Shown one piece after another: positions 26,743 through 36,685 of a DNA stretch of 64,000 nt. The notes beneath the pieces are model-generated. The model was not told where the DNA came from and did no database searches. It worked only from the letters and a program-made list of their open reading frames with translations. The position numbers and the translations under genes were made by a program. Source of the stretch: Saccharibacillus sp. JS10. GTDB lineage: Bacteria; Bacillota; Bacilli; Paenibacillales; Paenibacillaceae. Each line of letters opens with the position of its first letter. The first letter of the stretch is position 1. The stretch spans positions 620,001 to 684,000 of the forward strand of contig NZ_JANFNS010000002.1 in the NCBI RefSeq assembly GCF_024436065.1. The letters are read 5' to 3'.

Positions 26743-29172
26743 GTGAAAGTATCCACGCAATGGTTATCGGAGTATGTAAGTATCGAAGGCGTAACGCCTG
26801 AACAGTTGGCTGAAAAAATTACGCGTTCGGGAATCGAGATCGATGAGATCGAGCAGCGCAATCAGGGCGTAACCGGCGTCGTAGTCGGTTATGTGAAACA
26901 CAAAGAAAAACATCCGGATGCAGATAAATTGAACGTATGTACCGTAGACGTAGGCACAGGCGAAGATTTGCAAATCGTATGCGGAGCGAAAAACGTAGAT
27001 GCGGGGCAAAAAGTACCGGTCGCGGTTGTCGGCGCGGTACTTCCAGGGAACTTCAAAATCAAAAACGCGAAACTTCGCGGCGTTGCTTCGCAAGGGATGA
27101 TCTGTTCGGCAAGCGAGCTTGGCATGAACGACAAATTGCTGCCGAAAGATCAACAAGAAGGGATTCTCGTATTGCCGGAAAATACAGAACTCGGTCTGCC
27201 GATCACGCAAGTGTTGGGACTCGACGATGCCGTGTTGGAATTCGATCTGACACCTAACCGCTCGGATTGCCTGAGCATGATCGGTGCAGCGTATGAGACA
27301 GCGGCGATTTTGGGGCGCGAAGTGAAATTGCCTTCAATCGATCTGATTGAAAGCGGCAGCGCTGCTTCGGAAAAAGTGAGTGTAAGTATCGAAGACGAAA
27401 GTTTGTGCTCGCATTATGCGATTCGTTATATTTCCGATGTCAAAATCGGCCCTTCGCCGCAATGGATGCAAAACCGTCTGATGGCGGCGGGTGTTCGCCC
27501 GACGAACAACGTCGTAGATATTACAAACTACGTCATGCTGGAATGTGGACAACCGTTACATGCGTTCGACGCTGACAAGTTAGGCTCGCAAATCGGCGTA
27601 CGCGCTGCACGCGAAGGCGAAGTATTGACTACGCTTGACGGTCAAGAACGCAAACTTGATCCGTCGATGCTGCTCATTACAGGCAACGATACGCCTGCTG
27701 CGCTTGCAGGCGTAATGGGCGGTCTTGCGACCGAAGTAACGGATGCAACCGTGAATATCGCGCTGGAATCGGCGAAATTCTCCGGTTCTTCGGTACGCAA
27801 AACATCGAGAAAACTCGGTCTTCGTTCCGAAGCAAGCTTGCGCTTCGAAAAAGAAGTCGATCCTTCTGCGGTTATCGCGGCTTTGGATCGCGCAGCGCTG
27901 CTGCTGTCGCGCCACGCTAGCGGTTCTGTGCAACACGGTGTTGTCGAGCAGCGCAGCGGACAAATCCAAGAACAGAAAATTACGCTTTCGCTATCGAAAC
28001 TCAACCGTTACCTCGGTACCGACATTTCGATGCTGGAAGTGAAAGCGATCTTTGCGCGACTGAACTTCAAATGCGGAGACAGCGCTCAAGATCAACTTGA
28101 AATCCAGGTACCTACCCGTCGCGGCGATATTATGCACGATGTCGATCTGATCGAAGAAGTCGCTCGTATCCACGGGTATGATCAAATTCCAACGACGGTT
28201 ATTGAAGGGCCTACTACTCCAGGTGCTTATAGCAAATCCCAAGCGGTGCGTTATGCGGTACGTCGTCGATTGACATCCGGTGGCTTCCACGAAGCCATCA
28301 CGTATTCGTTCACGCGTCCGGAAAACACGCAAGTGTTCACTGCGTTTTCGGCGGATAGCCATGCTGTTCCGCTCGCGATGCCAATGAGTGAAGATCGCAG
28401 TGTGCTGCGTACAACTTTGGTTCCTTTGCTTTTAGAGTCGGCACAATACAACCGAAACCGCAAAAATAGCGATCTGTCGTTTTTCGAGATCGGTAAAGTA
28501 TTCCATGCCAGTGAGCAAAAAGTGACGATTCAACCGATCGAGCGCATGATGCTCGGCTTGCTTCTGACAGGTAACCGTAATGACGGTACAGTGGGCGCAG
28601 CTTCGCGTAAGGTCGATTTCTTCGATCTTAAAGGCGCAGTTGAAAGCGTACTGGAAGAGCTGGGTCTTAGCGTTGAATTCCGCGCAGATGCACCGGACGG
28701 TTTCCATCCGGGACGTTCCGCTTCGTTATACTTGAAGCAAGCTCCGAGTCAACGAATCGGCGTATTGGGTCAACTGCATCCGCAGCTTCAGCGCGATTAC
28801 GATCTGGATGATACGTACGCTGCCGAATTATGCCTGGACGAACTGTATAGCTATGCAGCGCCAGAAATCGAATACCGCGATCTGCCGCGTTACCCTTCTG
28901 CGCAGCGCGATATTGCAGTAGTCGTGGATCTATCACTCGAAGCTGGGAAATTGATCGAAGTTGTACGTCAATCGGCAGGCGAGTTGCTGCAAGACGTGAA
29001 TGTGTTCGACGTCTATACAGGCGACCGCGTCGCTTCGGATAAAAAAAGCGTAGCTTTGGCACTTACTTATCGTCATGCTGAGCGCACGTTGACCGACGAA
29101 GAAGTAGCGACAGCGCAACAACAAGTCGTACAAGCTTTAGAAGAAAATTTTGCTGCAGAATTGAGAAAGTAA
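26743..29172 (+). CDS. pheT: Phenylalanyl-tRNA synthetase beta subunit
   Basis: 809 residues, typical. In order: an OB-fold tRNA-binding domain (about 40-150, with HPDADKLNVCTVDVG), the B3/B4 editing region, the B5 domain, the catalytic-like core and the C-terminal ferredoxin-fold anticodon-binding domain (RDLPRYPSAQRDIAVVV near 710). The GTG start at 26743 has AAGGAAG about 9 bases upstream. It cooperates with PheS to charge and proofread tRNA-Phe. Confidence 0.97.
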   Translation: MKVSTQWLSEYVSIEGVTPEQLAEKITRSGIEIDEIEQRNQGVTGVVVGYVKHKEKHPDADKLNVCTVDVGTGEDLQIVCGAKNVDAGQKVPVAVVGAVLPGNFKIKNAKLRGVASQGMICSASELGMNDKLLPKDQQEGILVLPENTELGLPITQVLGLDDAVLEFDLTPNRSDCLSMIGAAYETAAILGREVKLPSIDLIESGSAASEKVSVSIEDESLCSHYAIRYISDVKIGPSPQWMQNRLMAAGVRPTNNVVDITNYVMLECGQPLHAFDADKLGSQIGVRAAREGEVLTTLDGQERKLDPSMLLITGNDTPAALAGVMGGLATEVTDATVNIALESAKFSGSSVRKTSRKLGLRSEASLRFEKEVDPSAVIAALDRAALLLSRHASGSVQHGVVEQRSGQIQEQKITLSLSKLNRYLGTDISMLEVKAIFARLNFKCGDSAQDQLEIQVPTRRGDIMHDVDLIEEVARIHGYDQIPTTVIEGPTTPGAYSKSQAVRYAVRRRLTSGGFHEAITYSFTRPENTQVFTAFSADSHAVPLAMPMSEDRSVLRTTLVPLLLESAQYNRNRKNSDLSFFEIGKVFHASEQKVTIQPIERMMLGLLLTGNRNDGTVGAASRKVDFFDLKGAVESVLEELGLSVEFRADAPDGFHPGRSASLYLKQAPSQRIGVLGQLHPQLQRDYDLDDTYAAELCLDELYSYAAPEIEYRDLPRYPSAQRDIAVVVDLSLEAGKLIEVVRQSAGELLQDVNVFDVYTGDRVASDKKSVALALTYRHAERTLTDEEVATAQQQVVQALEENFAAELRK

Positions 29173-29195
29173 AGTCATTTCGGCAGGAAAACGGC

Positions 29196-29269
29196 AAAAC
29201 CGCATCGAATTCTTTGAAGAAGTCCGTTCGTTATAGCGTTCGGAGCCTTGAAGAAGGGTGCGGTTTTTG
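29196..29269 (+). terminator. Terminator of pheST
   Basis: AAAACCGCA (29196-29204) pairs with TGCGGTTTT (29259-29267) around a long, itself partly folded loop, ending in a T run. Confidence 0.75.
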
Positions 29270-29405
29270 GCTGTAAAAGCAGATGCTGCTTATCATGTTC
29301 TTTTTACATGTATGATTTTGTACACTTAAACTTAAAAAAGCCGGCAGATCGCCGAATGGATAGCATAATCATTAAACACCCAAGAGCGGAGAGGAGTTGT
29401 CGAAT

Positions 29406-32357
29406 ATGGCTGAAGAACGGAAAACAGTCAGCGTGGATATTTACGGAACATCTTATAAAATTTTCGGGAGCAGCCAAGACTACGTGAAACGGGTCGCTCG
29501 ATTGGTTGATGAACGCATGACGGCAATTGCAACCGGGCATCCAAGATTGGATACCGTTCGGATTGCAGTCTTGGCAGCGGTTAATATGGCAGAGACGAAC
29601 GTCATGAATCAAGACTTGCAAGCACGACTCAACGAAGCGACGATGCAAAGCGAAGGTCTTCAAGCGGAGATCGAAACGTTGCGTACGCAACGCCAATCGG
29701 AAGCCGCGATCATTGATGAATTGCGTGCAGAGAATGTTCGTTTGACAGCGGCTGAACAAGAATTGGCGGAGCGCAACCAAGAAATTCAAAAAGCAAATAC
29801 GGAATTGCAGCGATTAAACGGGCTGAAGCAGCAGTTGGAAAGTAAGTTAAGCGAAGCGGAGAAATCCGGGAATGAAGCTCGCAACACGCTTAAAACAACC
29901 AACGAGAAGCTGACTTCGGAACGTAAAACCAACGAAGGTCTATCCAATGATCTAAAAGCCGCTCGTTCTGAGCTTGGACGTAGTCAAAGTGCGCTTGCCG
30001 AAAATCGCAAACGTAGTACAGCGCTTGAGCAAGAAGGTCAACAATTACGTGAGCAGTTAGCCACTAATCAATCGCGGATTGAAGACTTGGAACGCGAACT
30101 GAGCACACTGCTTCAACAAGAAACAGAAGCTCAGCAACAAAATGCGAATCTTACAGCTCAAATTGCCGAGCTAGAGCAAGTAGGTGAGCAAGCGCAGAAA
30201 CAGAAAGAAGCGCTGCAAAGCGAACTCCAACAATTGCGTGTAAGCAAGCAAGAACTCGAAGATCAACAACAACAAGCGAACACACGTATTGCCGAATTGG
30301 ATCAATCGGTGTTGACGTTAACAGAGCTTCGCCATACATTAGAAGATCGCGTTCAAGAACTTGAAGAAAGCGAAAGTATTTGGAGCGAAGAACATACACG
30401 TCTGGAATCGGAACTTGGCGAGACAAGAAATCGCGAACACGAATTGTCTGAACGTTATGAAGAAGCACGTTCGAATTTGCAGCAGTTGGAGCGACGCCAA
30501 GCCGAAGAAGAATCACGCCGCATAGAATTGGAAGCAGGGCTTGCCGATCTGCAAGAAACGGAGCGCGATTTGCGTGAAGAACAAGAGCGTCTACGCGTTG
30601 AAATTAGCGAACGTCATACTGCCCATGAGCAATTGGAACAACGCACCGCAGAACTTGCCGAAGCGGAAACCGCATTAGCTGAAGAAAATGCCGAGCTTAG
30701 CCAGAAGTTGAAGGTCTGGGAACAGGAACAACACAAGTGGGAAGAAGAAAAGCAAACGTTCGAGTCTATGCTTGAAGAATCGGATACGACCCTTGTTTCT
30801 GTGCAAAAGCAGTATCAAGAACAACGTGTAGAAGCCGAACGTCTGAGCAGCGAATTGAATACTCTGGGTGAAGTGAATACGCGCCTTGTGGCTGATTTGG
30901 AAACGGCAGAAGCCCAAAAACAACAACTTTCGGATGAGAAAGAATCTTTGATTGCGCAGCAGCAAAGTCTGGAGCACCAATTGCAGGAAGCTCAAAACCA
31001 GCACAATCAATTGGAGCAACGTACCGAGCAAGAAATTCAGCAACGCGGTGCACAGATTCAAGCCTTGTCTCAGCAATTGGAGACTGCGAAGCAATCCGTC
31101 GTAGAGCTTGAAGCGCAGCAAGCGCGTTTGGAGACGCGTATAAGCGAACTGACTCAAAACGAAGAGTATGTAACAGGCGAAGTGCTACGTTTGGAGCAAG
31201 AGTTAACTGAATTGACAGAACGCGAGCGGATGTTGCAAATCCAGTCTGATCGACAGCATGAAGAAATCAACACGCTAAGCCATGAACGTGCCGCGCTCGA
31301 AAATGAACGAAACTCTCTGCAAGGTCAGCTTCGCAGCCAAGAAGAAGTGTCCGAGCGTTTTGCGCAAGAACAACAACATCTGACTGAGCAATTGAACGAA
31401 GCACAGAGTAAACAACGAGAAATCGAAGAATTCAGCGATCGCGTTCAACAACAATTAACGCGTATGCAGACTGAGCATCAGTCTGTCGTTGAAGAACGTA
31501 GTGCATTGTCAACTCAACTGGATAACCTTCAAAGCCAGTTTGATAACGTTCAAGATCGTGCATCGCAATTGACGGCTGAACTTAAGGATTACACCGAGCG
31601 AGAAGCTCAGCATAATCGTCAGTATACGGAGATTGAGCAGAAGCTGACAGAATCGCTGCAACAGATCGCGGAAAGACAAGCTCAAATCCATACTCTTGAA
31701 CATACAGTCGAGCAAGAACAGCAGCAAACGCAAGAAGCTTCGGAAGCTCTGGAACGTGCAGAAAAAGAGCGTCAAAAGTATGCTGCACAATTCGCTGAAT
31801 TCGCAGGCAGAGAAGCATCGTGGAGAATCGAAACGAGCCGTCAACGCCGCGAATTGCAAGAAGCGAATGAACGCGAGAAACTGTTGACCAAGCAAAAAAA
31901 CGGAGCGGAACGCAAGTTGGAAGAAGCCGAAGCGCTTAAAGCCAAACATTCCAGCGAAAACGGACAGTTGAACAACGAGCTTTCCAAAGAACGCCAGTCT
32001 GTTCAAAACCTTGAGAAGCAGCTTCGTGTGCTACAATCCGAATTACAACAACTTCAAGATCGTCGTCGTTCTTGGGAACAAGAAAAATCGGAGCTTGAAG
32101 CGCAATTGAACGATGCTCAAACACGATCTGTTCAAGCGGACGAAATCGACAAGTTGCAAAATGAACTGGGGCAGGTGACGGAGCAATATGAAGTTCTTTC
32201 CCATCAGCTTCGCATTCTTCATGTCGAAAGCCAAATGGACAAAGAAAAACGCGAAGCTGCCGAGCTTGAGTTTGCAAGATTGCAAGAACAATATGCTGCG
32301 CTCCAAAAAGAATATAACGAATGGATGGAATTGTTCGATCAAGAGCAGCAACATTAA
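29406..32357 (+). CDS. ZapA-type cell division protein with giant coiled-coil extension
   Basis: 983 residues from ATG 29406, 9 bases after GGAGAGGAG; a TTG at 29397 is too close. Residues about 5-75 are a ZapA domain (VSVDIYGTSYKIFG, RVARLVDERM, RIAVLAAVNMAE). ZapA proteins bind and bundle FtsZ and are normally near 85-110 residues. The rest, about 900 residues, is Glu/Gln/Leu/Arg-rich heptad sequence. Reading it through, I see no cysteine and no proline after HPRL near residue 45. It ends LQKEYNEWMELFDQEQQH. The position between pheT and mutS2 is the normal zapA site in Bacillus. It may act as a very long FtsZ-linked rod. Fusion by assembly error is unlikely because the frame is continuous. 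Confidence 0.85.
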   Translation: MAEERKTVSVDIYGTSYKIFGSSQDYVKRVARLVDERMTAIATGHPRLDTVRIAVLAAVNMAETNVMNQDLQARLNEATMQSEGLQAEIETLRTQRQSEAAIIDELRAENVRLTAAEQELAERNQEIQKANTELQRLNGLKQQLESKLSEAEKSGNEARNTLKTTNEKLTSERKTNEGLSNDLKAARSELGRSQSALAENRKRSTALEQEGQQLREQLATNQSRIEDLERELSTLLQQETEAQQQNANLTAQIAELEQVGEQAQKQKEALQSELQQLRVSKQELEDQQQQANTRIAELDQSVLTLTELRHTLEDRVQELEESESIWSEEHTRLESELGETRNREHELSERYEEARSNLQQLERRQAEEESRRIELEAGLADLQETERDLREEQERLRVEISERHTAHEQLEQRTAELAEAETALAEENAELSQKLKVWEQEQHKWEEEKQTFESMLEESDTTLVSVQKQYQEQRVEAERLSSELNTLGEVNTRLVADLETAEAQKQQLSDEKESLIAQQQSLEHQLQEAQNQHNQLEQRTEQEIQQRGAQIQALSQQLETAKQSVVELEAQQARLETRISELTQNEEYVTGEVLRLEQELTELTERERMLQIQSDRQHEEINTLSHERAALENERNSLQGQLRSQEEVSERFAQEQQHLTEQLNEAQSKQREIEEFSDRVQQQLTRMQTEHQSVVEERSALSTQLDNLQSQFDNVQDRASQLTAELKDYTEREAQHNRQYTEIEQKLTESLQQIAERQAQIHTLEHTVEQEQQQTQEASEALERAEKERQKYAAQFAEFAGREASWRIETSRQRRELQEANEREKLLTKQKNGAERKLEEAEALKAKHSSENGQLNNELSKERQSVQNLEKQLRVLQSELQQLQDRRRSWEQEKSELEAQLNDAQTRSVQADEIDKLQNELGQVTEQYEVLSHQLRILHVESQMDKEKREAAELEFARLQEQYAALQKEYNEWMELFDQEQQH

Positions 32358-32365
32358 GGTGCATT

Positions 32366-33457
32366 ATGGGTAACGTCGATGTAGTCAATCGGCAGGTCTT
32401 AAATGCGTATTGGGTTGTCGTCGCGATGGTATTGGTTGTCGAAATCATTTATTTTATAAACGGCGGCAGCGGTCGTTACGATTTCGCTTCTTTGATCTAT
32501 CGAATTGTTTTAGTAATCGGGATTGCGGGTCTAGGTGAGCTGCTTTACATCTATTTTCGGCGATACGGTAGGCAAGTCATCATCGGAGTCAGCTTAACGC
32601 TGGCGTATGTGAATTATTTGAATCTAAGTGTGTATACCGAAAACGTACCGGGAATGTTTTTGATTTTTCCAATGCTTGTCCCGCTGATTTATTTTGATCG
32701 CAAATTGCTGGATTTATTCGGTGTGCTCAATATTTTTCTGTATACGTTGTTTTACTTTACGTTAGAGCGTACGATTTACGACCGAAGTATCGAAGATTTT
32801 TTGTTGATGGAAGCGATGCTGGTTTCGGCTTTGCTTTTGGCACGTACGGTACTGGCGCGCGCAATCGAGATCGGTCGGCAAGTCGAGCATTTAACGCAAT
32901 CGCAGCAAGATTTGCTCGTGGATAAAGCGGTATCTCAGCGTATGCTCAAAATCGATGCGCTCACCCAGCTTTATAATCATGTGACCTTTTACGAATACTT
33001 AGAAGATCTGGTCGATCAAAGTCATCGCAATGGTCTGGAGATTCAAGTCGCCGTATTAGACATCGATAATTTTAAAAAAATCAACGATACGTACGGTCAT
33101 ATCATCGGCGATTTAGTACTAAAAGAAGTGTCGATTCGGATCGGTATGACGGTCTCGTTGAACGATTTTGCAGCTAGGTATGGCGGCGAAGAGTTTGCTG
33201 TCATTTTTACGGAAAAAAGTTTGGAAGAAGCTTTTGACTATACGGAGCAGATTCGATTAGCTGTCGAAAATGCGAACTATTCGTATATGGGCAATCATCC
33301 GGTTACGGTCAGTATCGGGCTTTGTACGTATGAGCCGGAAGATACAGCGGAGACGATGTTCGCTAAAGCGGACGCAGCGTTATACCGTGCCAAGCGTTCG
33401 GGCAAAAATCGCGTGGAGCAATACGATGCGAATTTGGACAGCATCAAGCAACGTTAA
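32366..33457 (+). CDS. Membrane diguanylate cyclase (GGDEF)
   Basis: 363 residues from ATG 32366, 8 bases after the ZapA stop with AAGGTG overlapping that gap, so the two are probably co-translated. Five or six membrane segments (about 12-180) are followed by a linker helix and a GGDEF domain with DALTQLYNH, VLDIDNFKKINDTYGH and an intact RYGGEEFAVIF (about 273). It should make c-di-GMP. In Bacillus this slot between zapA and mutS2 holds cvpA and polX, which are absent here. The coupling suggests, but does not show, a link between c-di-GMP and division. Confidence 0.9.
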   Translation: MGNVDVVNRQVLNAYWVVVAMVLVVEIIYFINGGSGRYDFASLIYRIVLVIGIAGLGELLYIYFRRYGRQVIIGVSLTLAYVNYLNLSVYTENVPGMFLIFPMLVPLIYFDRKLLDLFGVLNIFLYTLFYFTLERTIYDRSIEDFLLMEAMLVSALLLARTVLARAIEIGRQVEHLTQSQQDLLVDKAVSQRMLKIDALTQLYNHVTFYEYLEDLVDQSHRNGLEIQVAVLDIDNFKKINDTYGHIIGDLVLKEVSIRIGMTVSLNDFAARYGGEEFAVIFTEKSLEEAFDYTEQIRLAVENANYSYMGNHPVTVSIGLCTYEPEDTAETMFAKADAALYRAKRSGKNRVEQYDANLDSIKQR

Positions 33458-33485
33458 GGTCATTTAGGTTTATAAAAGGTGTGGT

Positions 33486-33540
33486 AGACCCTTCCGTAAG
33501 TTTGGCGATGCCGAGCACGGAAGGGTCTTTGCGATAAGGT
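33486..33540 (+). terminator. Terminator
   Basis: AGACCCTTCCGT (33486-33497) pairs with ACGGAAGGGTCT (33527-33538), a perfect 12-bp stem, then TTG. Confidence 0.8.
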
Positions 33541-33637
33541 TATACGAATATGTACATGGTTTCATGACCTGTAATTCGTTATAATTAAAAGGCGGAGAGT
33601 TTTGGTTCTCCAGAACCGATAAGGAGTTGTCACGTTC

Positions 33638-36001
33638 TTGAACGATAAAATATTTGAAATTCTACAATATGAACGCATTTCAAATGCGCTTGCCGATCAA
33701 GCACAGACGTCGCTAGGCAAAGAAGCGGCACGTGCATTGAAACCGGATACGGAATTGTCTGCGGTACAAAAATTGCTACAAGCCACGCATGAAGCTTTTC
33801 ATGCCGACCGACTTAAAGGCGCACCGCCGTTTGGCGGAATCGTCGATATTCGCCCAGCGGTTCAGCGTGCTCGAATCGGCGGGATGCTGAATCCCCACGA
33901 GTTGATGGGGATTGCGACGACCTTATACGGTTCGCGCAGGTTGCGTCGTTTTATCCAGACTTTGCATGATGAACACCCGGTTGAATTGTTGAATAGTTTA
34001 GCTGAACTGATCTCTGAGCAAAAAGATTTGGAACGTCTGATCAATTCATGTATCGGAGATGCTGCCGAAGTCTTGGACTCGGCAAGCCCTACGCTTGCGA
34101 ATATCCGGCGCGAACTGCGCGGCGGAGAATCACGGATTCGCGAAAAGTTGGAATCGATGATTCGTTCGTCCAGCGTTTCCAAAATGCTTCAAGATCAATT
34201 GATTACGATTCGCGGCGATCGTTTCGTGATTCCGGTAAAGTCGGAATATCGTTCGCATTTCGGCGGGATCGTGCATGACCAATCCAGTTCCGGCGCAACG
34301 ATGTTTATCGAGCCGGAAGCGATTGTCGCAATGAATAACAAGCTACGCGAAACGAAGTTGCGCGAGATTCAAGAAGTCGAGATCATTTTGCAAAAATTAA
34401 CGGCGGCTGTAGGCGAACAAGCGGATCTTTTGGCGTATGACGTGGATACTTTGGCGCAGTTGGACTTCATTTTCGCAAAAGGGCGTCTGGCTCATCAGAT
34501 GAAAGCAACCGAACCGACTGTGAACGATCGTGGATATTTAAAAATCCGTAAAGGTCGCCATCCGCTCATCGACGCGAAAGTCGTTGTCCCTCTCGATGTT
34601 GAACTTGGCGGCGAATTCTCAAGCATCATCGTTACAGGACCAAATACCGGGGGTAAAACGGTAACGCTCAAAACGATCGGCCTGCTCAGCATGATGGCAA
34701 TGTCCGGGTTATTTGTCCCTGCGGATGAAGGTTGCGAACTTTGCGTATTCGACGCGATCTATGCCGATATCGGCGACGAGCAAAGTATCGAACAAAGTCT
34801 GAGTACGTTCTCCAGTCATATGACGAATATTATTCGGATTTTGAAAGACATGACGCCAAAAAGTTTGGTACTGCTCGACGAAGTCGGAGCAGGTACCGAT
34901 CCGGCGGAAGGTTCGGCGCTGGCGATTGCCATTTTGGAATATATCCATCAGTTTAATTGCCGCATGGTGGCAACGACGCACTATAGCGAACTCAAAGCTT
35001 ATGCGTATGAACGCAGCGGCGTTATCAATGCGAGTATGGAATTCGATGTGGCGACGCTCAGCCCGACTTATCGATTGCTTGTCGGTGTGCCTGGACGAAG
35101 CAACGCTTTTGCGATTGCTGAACGTCTAGGATTGCCCGGCAAAATCTTGAGCTTCGCTCGCGGCGAAGTCAAAGAAGAAGATTTGCGCGTCGAAAATATG
35201 ATTAGCGCACTCGAAGAAAATCGCCTGGGCGCCGAAGCGGAACGCGAAGAAGCGGAGCGTCTGCGCCGCGAAATGGAAGAGCTTCGAACGCGTCACGAGC
35301 GCGAACTGGAAAAGCAAGAAGCTCAGCGCGAAGCCCGTCTTGAGAAAGCCGAGAACGAAGCGCGGGACATTCTTGCCAAAGCGCGTAAAGAAGCCGACGA
35401 AGTCGTATCGGAATTACGTCGTTTGGCGATGGAAGAAGGCGCTTCGGTCAAAGAACATAAGTTGATTGCAGCTCGCAGACAGTTGGATGAAGCGGAACCT
35501 GCGGCGCGTACGAAAAAAGCGAAAAAACCGGCGAATACGAAAGCTCCGCAACAAATCGGTGCCGGCGACGAAGTATTACTGCATAATCTCGGTCAGCGTG
35601 GTCATGTGATCGAATTGGATGGCAAAGAAGCTTTGGTACAAGTCGGAATCATGAAAATGAAAGTCTCGCTTGATTCGCTTGAACGTGTACAGACCAGCCC
35701 GGTCAAAGTACCGAAGCAAAAGCCGGTTACCGCGGTAAAACGTACTAAAGACGACAGTACACGCTCAGAACTCGATTTGCGCGGTACGAATTTGGAAGAA
35801 GCATTGATCGAGACCGATCGCTTCCTCGACGAGTCGTTTTTATCCAACTTGGGTCAAGTGTATCTGATCCACGGTAAAGGAACCGGAATTTTACGTACAG
35901 GCATTCAAGAACATTTGCGTCGGCATAAGCTTGTCAAATCTTATCGACTCGGGAACTACGGTGAAGGCGGCAACGGGGTAACCGTGGCTGAACTCAAGTA
36001 G
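33638..36001 (+). CDS. mutS2: MutS2 endonuclease / ribosome rescue ATPase
   Basis: 787 residues starting at TTG 33638, with AAGGAG 11 bases upstream. It lacks the mismatch-recognition domain of MutS. The clamp and lever region is followed by the ATPase (GPNTGGKTVTLK around 333-345, LDEVGAGTDPAEGSAL), a long charged coiled coil (about 515-620), a KOW-like patch and a C-terminal Smr domain (SELDLRGTNLEEA, VYLIHGKGTGILR). Known relatives suppress recombination or split collided ribosomes. It keeps the Bacillus zapA-mutS2 neighbourhood and precedes a DUF350 gene. Confidence 0.95.
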   Translation: MNDKIFEILQYERISNALADQAQTSLGKEAARALKPDTELSAVQKLLQATHEAFHADRLKGAPPFGGIVDIRPAVQRARIGGMLNPHELMGIATTLYGSRRLRRFIQTLHDEHPVELLNSLAELISEQKDLERLINSCIGDAAEVLDSASPTLANIRRELRGGESRIREKLESMIRSSSVSKMLQDQLITIRGDRFVIPVKSEYRSHFGGIVHDQSSSGATMFIEPEAIVAMNNKLRETKLREIQEVEIILQKLTAAVGEQADLLAYDVDTLAQLDFIFAKGRLAHQMKATEPTVNDRGYLKIRKGRHPLIDAKVVVPLDVELGGEFSSIIVTGPNTGGKTVTLKTIGLLSMMAMSGLFVPADEGCELCVFDAIYADIGDEQSIEQSLSTFSSHMTNIIRILKDMTPKSLVLLDEVGAGTDPAEGSALAIAILEYIHQFNCRMVATTHYSELKAYAYERSGVINASMEFDVATLSPTYRLLVGVPGRSNAFAIAERLGLPGKILSFARGEVKEEDLRVENMISALEENRLGAEAEREEAERLRREMEELRTRHERELEKQEAQREARLEKAENEARDILAKARKEADEVVSELRRLAMEEGASVKEHKLIAARRQLDEAEPAARTKKAKKPANTKAPQQIGAGDEVLLHNLGQRGHVIELDGKEALVQVGIMKMKVSLDSLERVQTSPVKVPKQKPVTAVKRTKDDSTRSELDLRGTNLEEALIETDRFLDESFLSNLGQVYLIHGKGTGILRTGIQEHLRRHKLVKSYRLGNYGEGGNGVTVAELK

Positions 36002-36026
36002 TGGAAAGGGCGAGGTTTGATCTTTG

Positions 36027-36446
36027 ATGAATACATTGATCGATTCGATGTTGGCGACGCCTATAGGAGCGTCGATTGCCTACTTTTCGGTAGCGGTTCT
36101 GGAATTGGTTGTCTTTTTATCGATTTTCGAATGGGTAACCCGGTATAAGTGTTGGGACGAAATTCGTAAAGGCAACTTGGCGGTTGCCATGGCAACCGGC
36201 GGTAAAATTTTTGGGATTTGCAATATTTTGCGCTTTTGTATCGAATCCGGTTCGACCGTCTATGAAAGTATGTTGTGGTCGGTTGTGGGGTTCGTACTAT
36301 TGCTCCTTGCTTATTTCATATTTGAGTTTGTGACGCCGTTTTTCAAAGTGGACGAAGAGATTGGCAAAGATAATCGGGCTGTAGGCTTGATTTCGATGAT
36401 CTTGTCGGTTTCGTTGTCTTACGTAATTGGGGTGTCGGTGTTGTGA
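36027..36446 (+). CDS. DUF350 membrane protein (YshE-like)
   Basis: 139 residues with four membrane segments and the DUF350 features AMATGGKIFG and DEEIGKDNRAVGLI. It starts at ATG 36027, or at an adjacent TTG 36024 that is better spaced from GAGG. Bacillus has a DUF350 gene, yshE, in the same place after mutS2. Function unknown. A large palindromic element begins 8 bases after its stop. Confidence 0.85.
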   Translation: MNTLIDSMLATPIGASIAYFSVAVLELVVFLSIFEWVTRYKCWDEIRKGNLAVAMATGGKIFGICNILRFCIESGSTVYESMLWSVVGFVLLLLAYFIFEFVTPFFKVDEEIGKDNRAVGLISMILSVSLSYVIGVSVL

Positions 36447-36453
36447 GTGTTTT

Positions 36454-36585
36454 GGAGGCGCTGCGGGGATCGTTCATTTCAGTCGCTTGTTGCAATCGGG
36501 AAGCTGGATGGTATTGGAATGGAGGCTTCCCGATTGCAAAGGCGAACGCTACGCTCTTCCATCGAACGATCCCCTTCGCTACTCC
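36454..36585. repeat. Modular imperfect palindrome, element A
   Basis: Outer stem: GGAG and GGGGATCGTTC (36465-36475) pair with GAACGATCCCC (36564-36574) and CTCC (36582-36585). Inner stem: a perfect 15 bp (36490-36504 with 36525-36539). Boundary motif GCGCTGC lies on the left and TTCGCTA on the right. The right internal loop has GCGAACGCTACGCTCTTC. Elements B (42650) and C (43086) share this layout with different arm sequences. Confidence 0.75.
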
Positions 36586-36653
36586 ATGCGTGTGTGGAGG
36601 TTAAGAGAGTTTAAAGATTAAGAGATAAAACAAAGAGCATTAAAGATGAACTG

Positions 36654-36685
36654 CCCCTATTTCCTTTGGAAATAGGGGTTTCGTT
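36654..36685 (+). terminator. Hairpin terminator
   Basis: CCCCTATTTCC (36654-36664) pairs with GGAAATAGGGG (36668-36678) around a 3-base loop, then TTTCGTTT. Confidence 0.7.
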
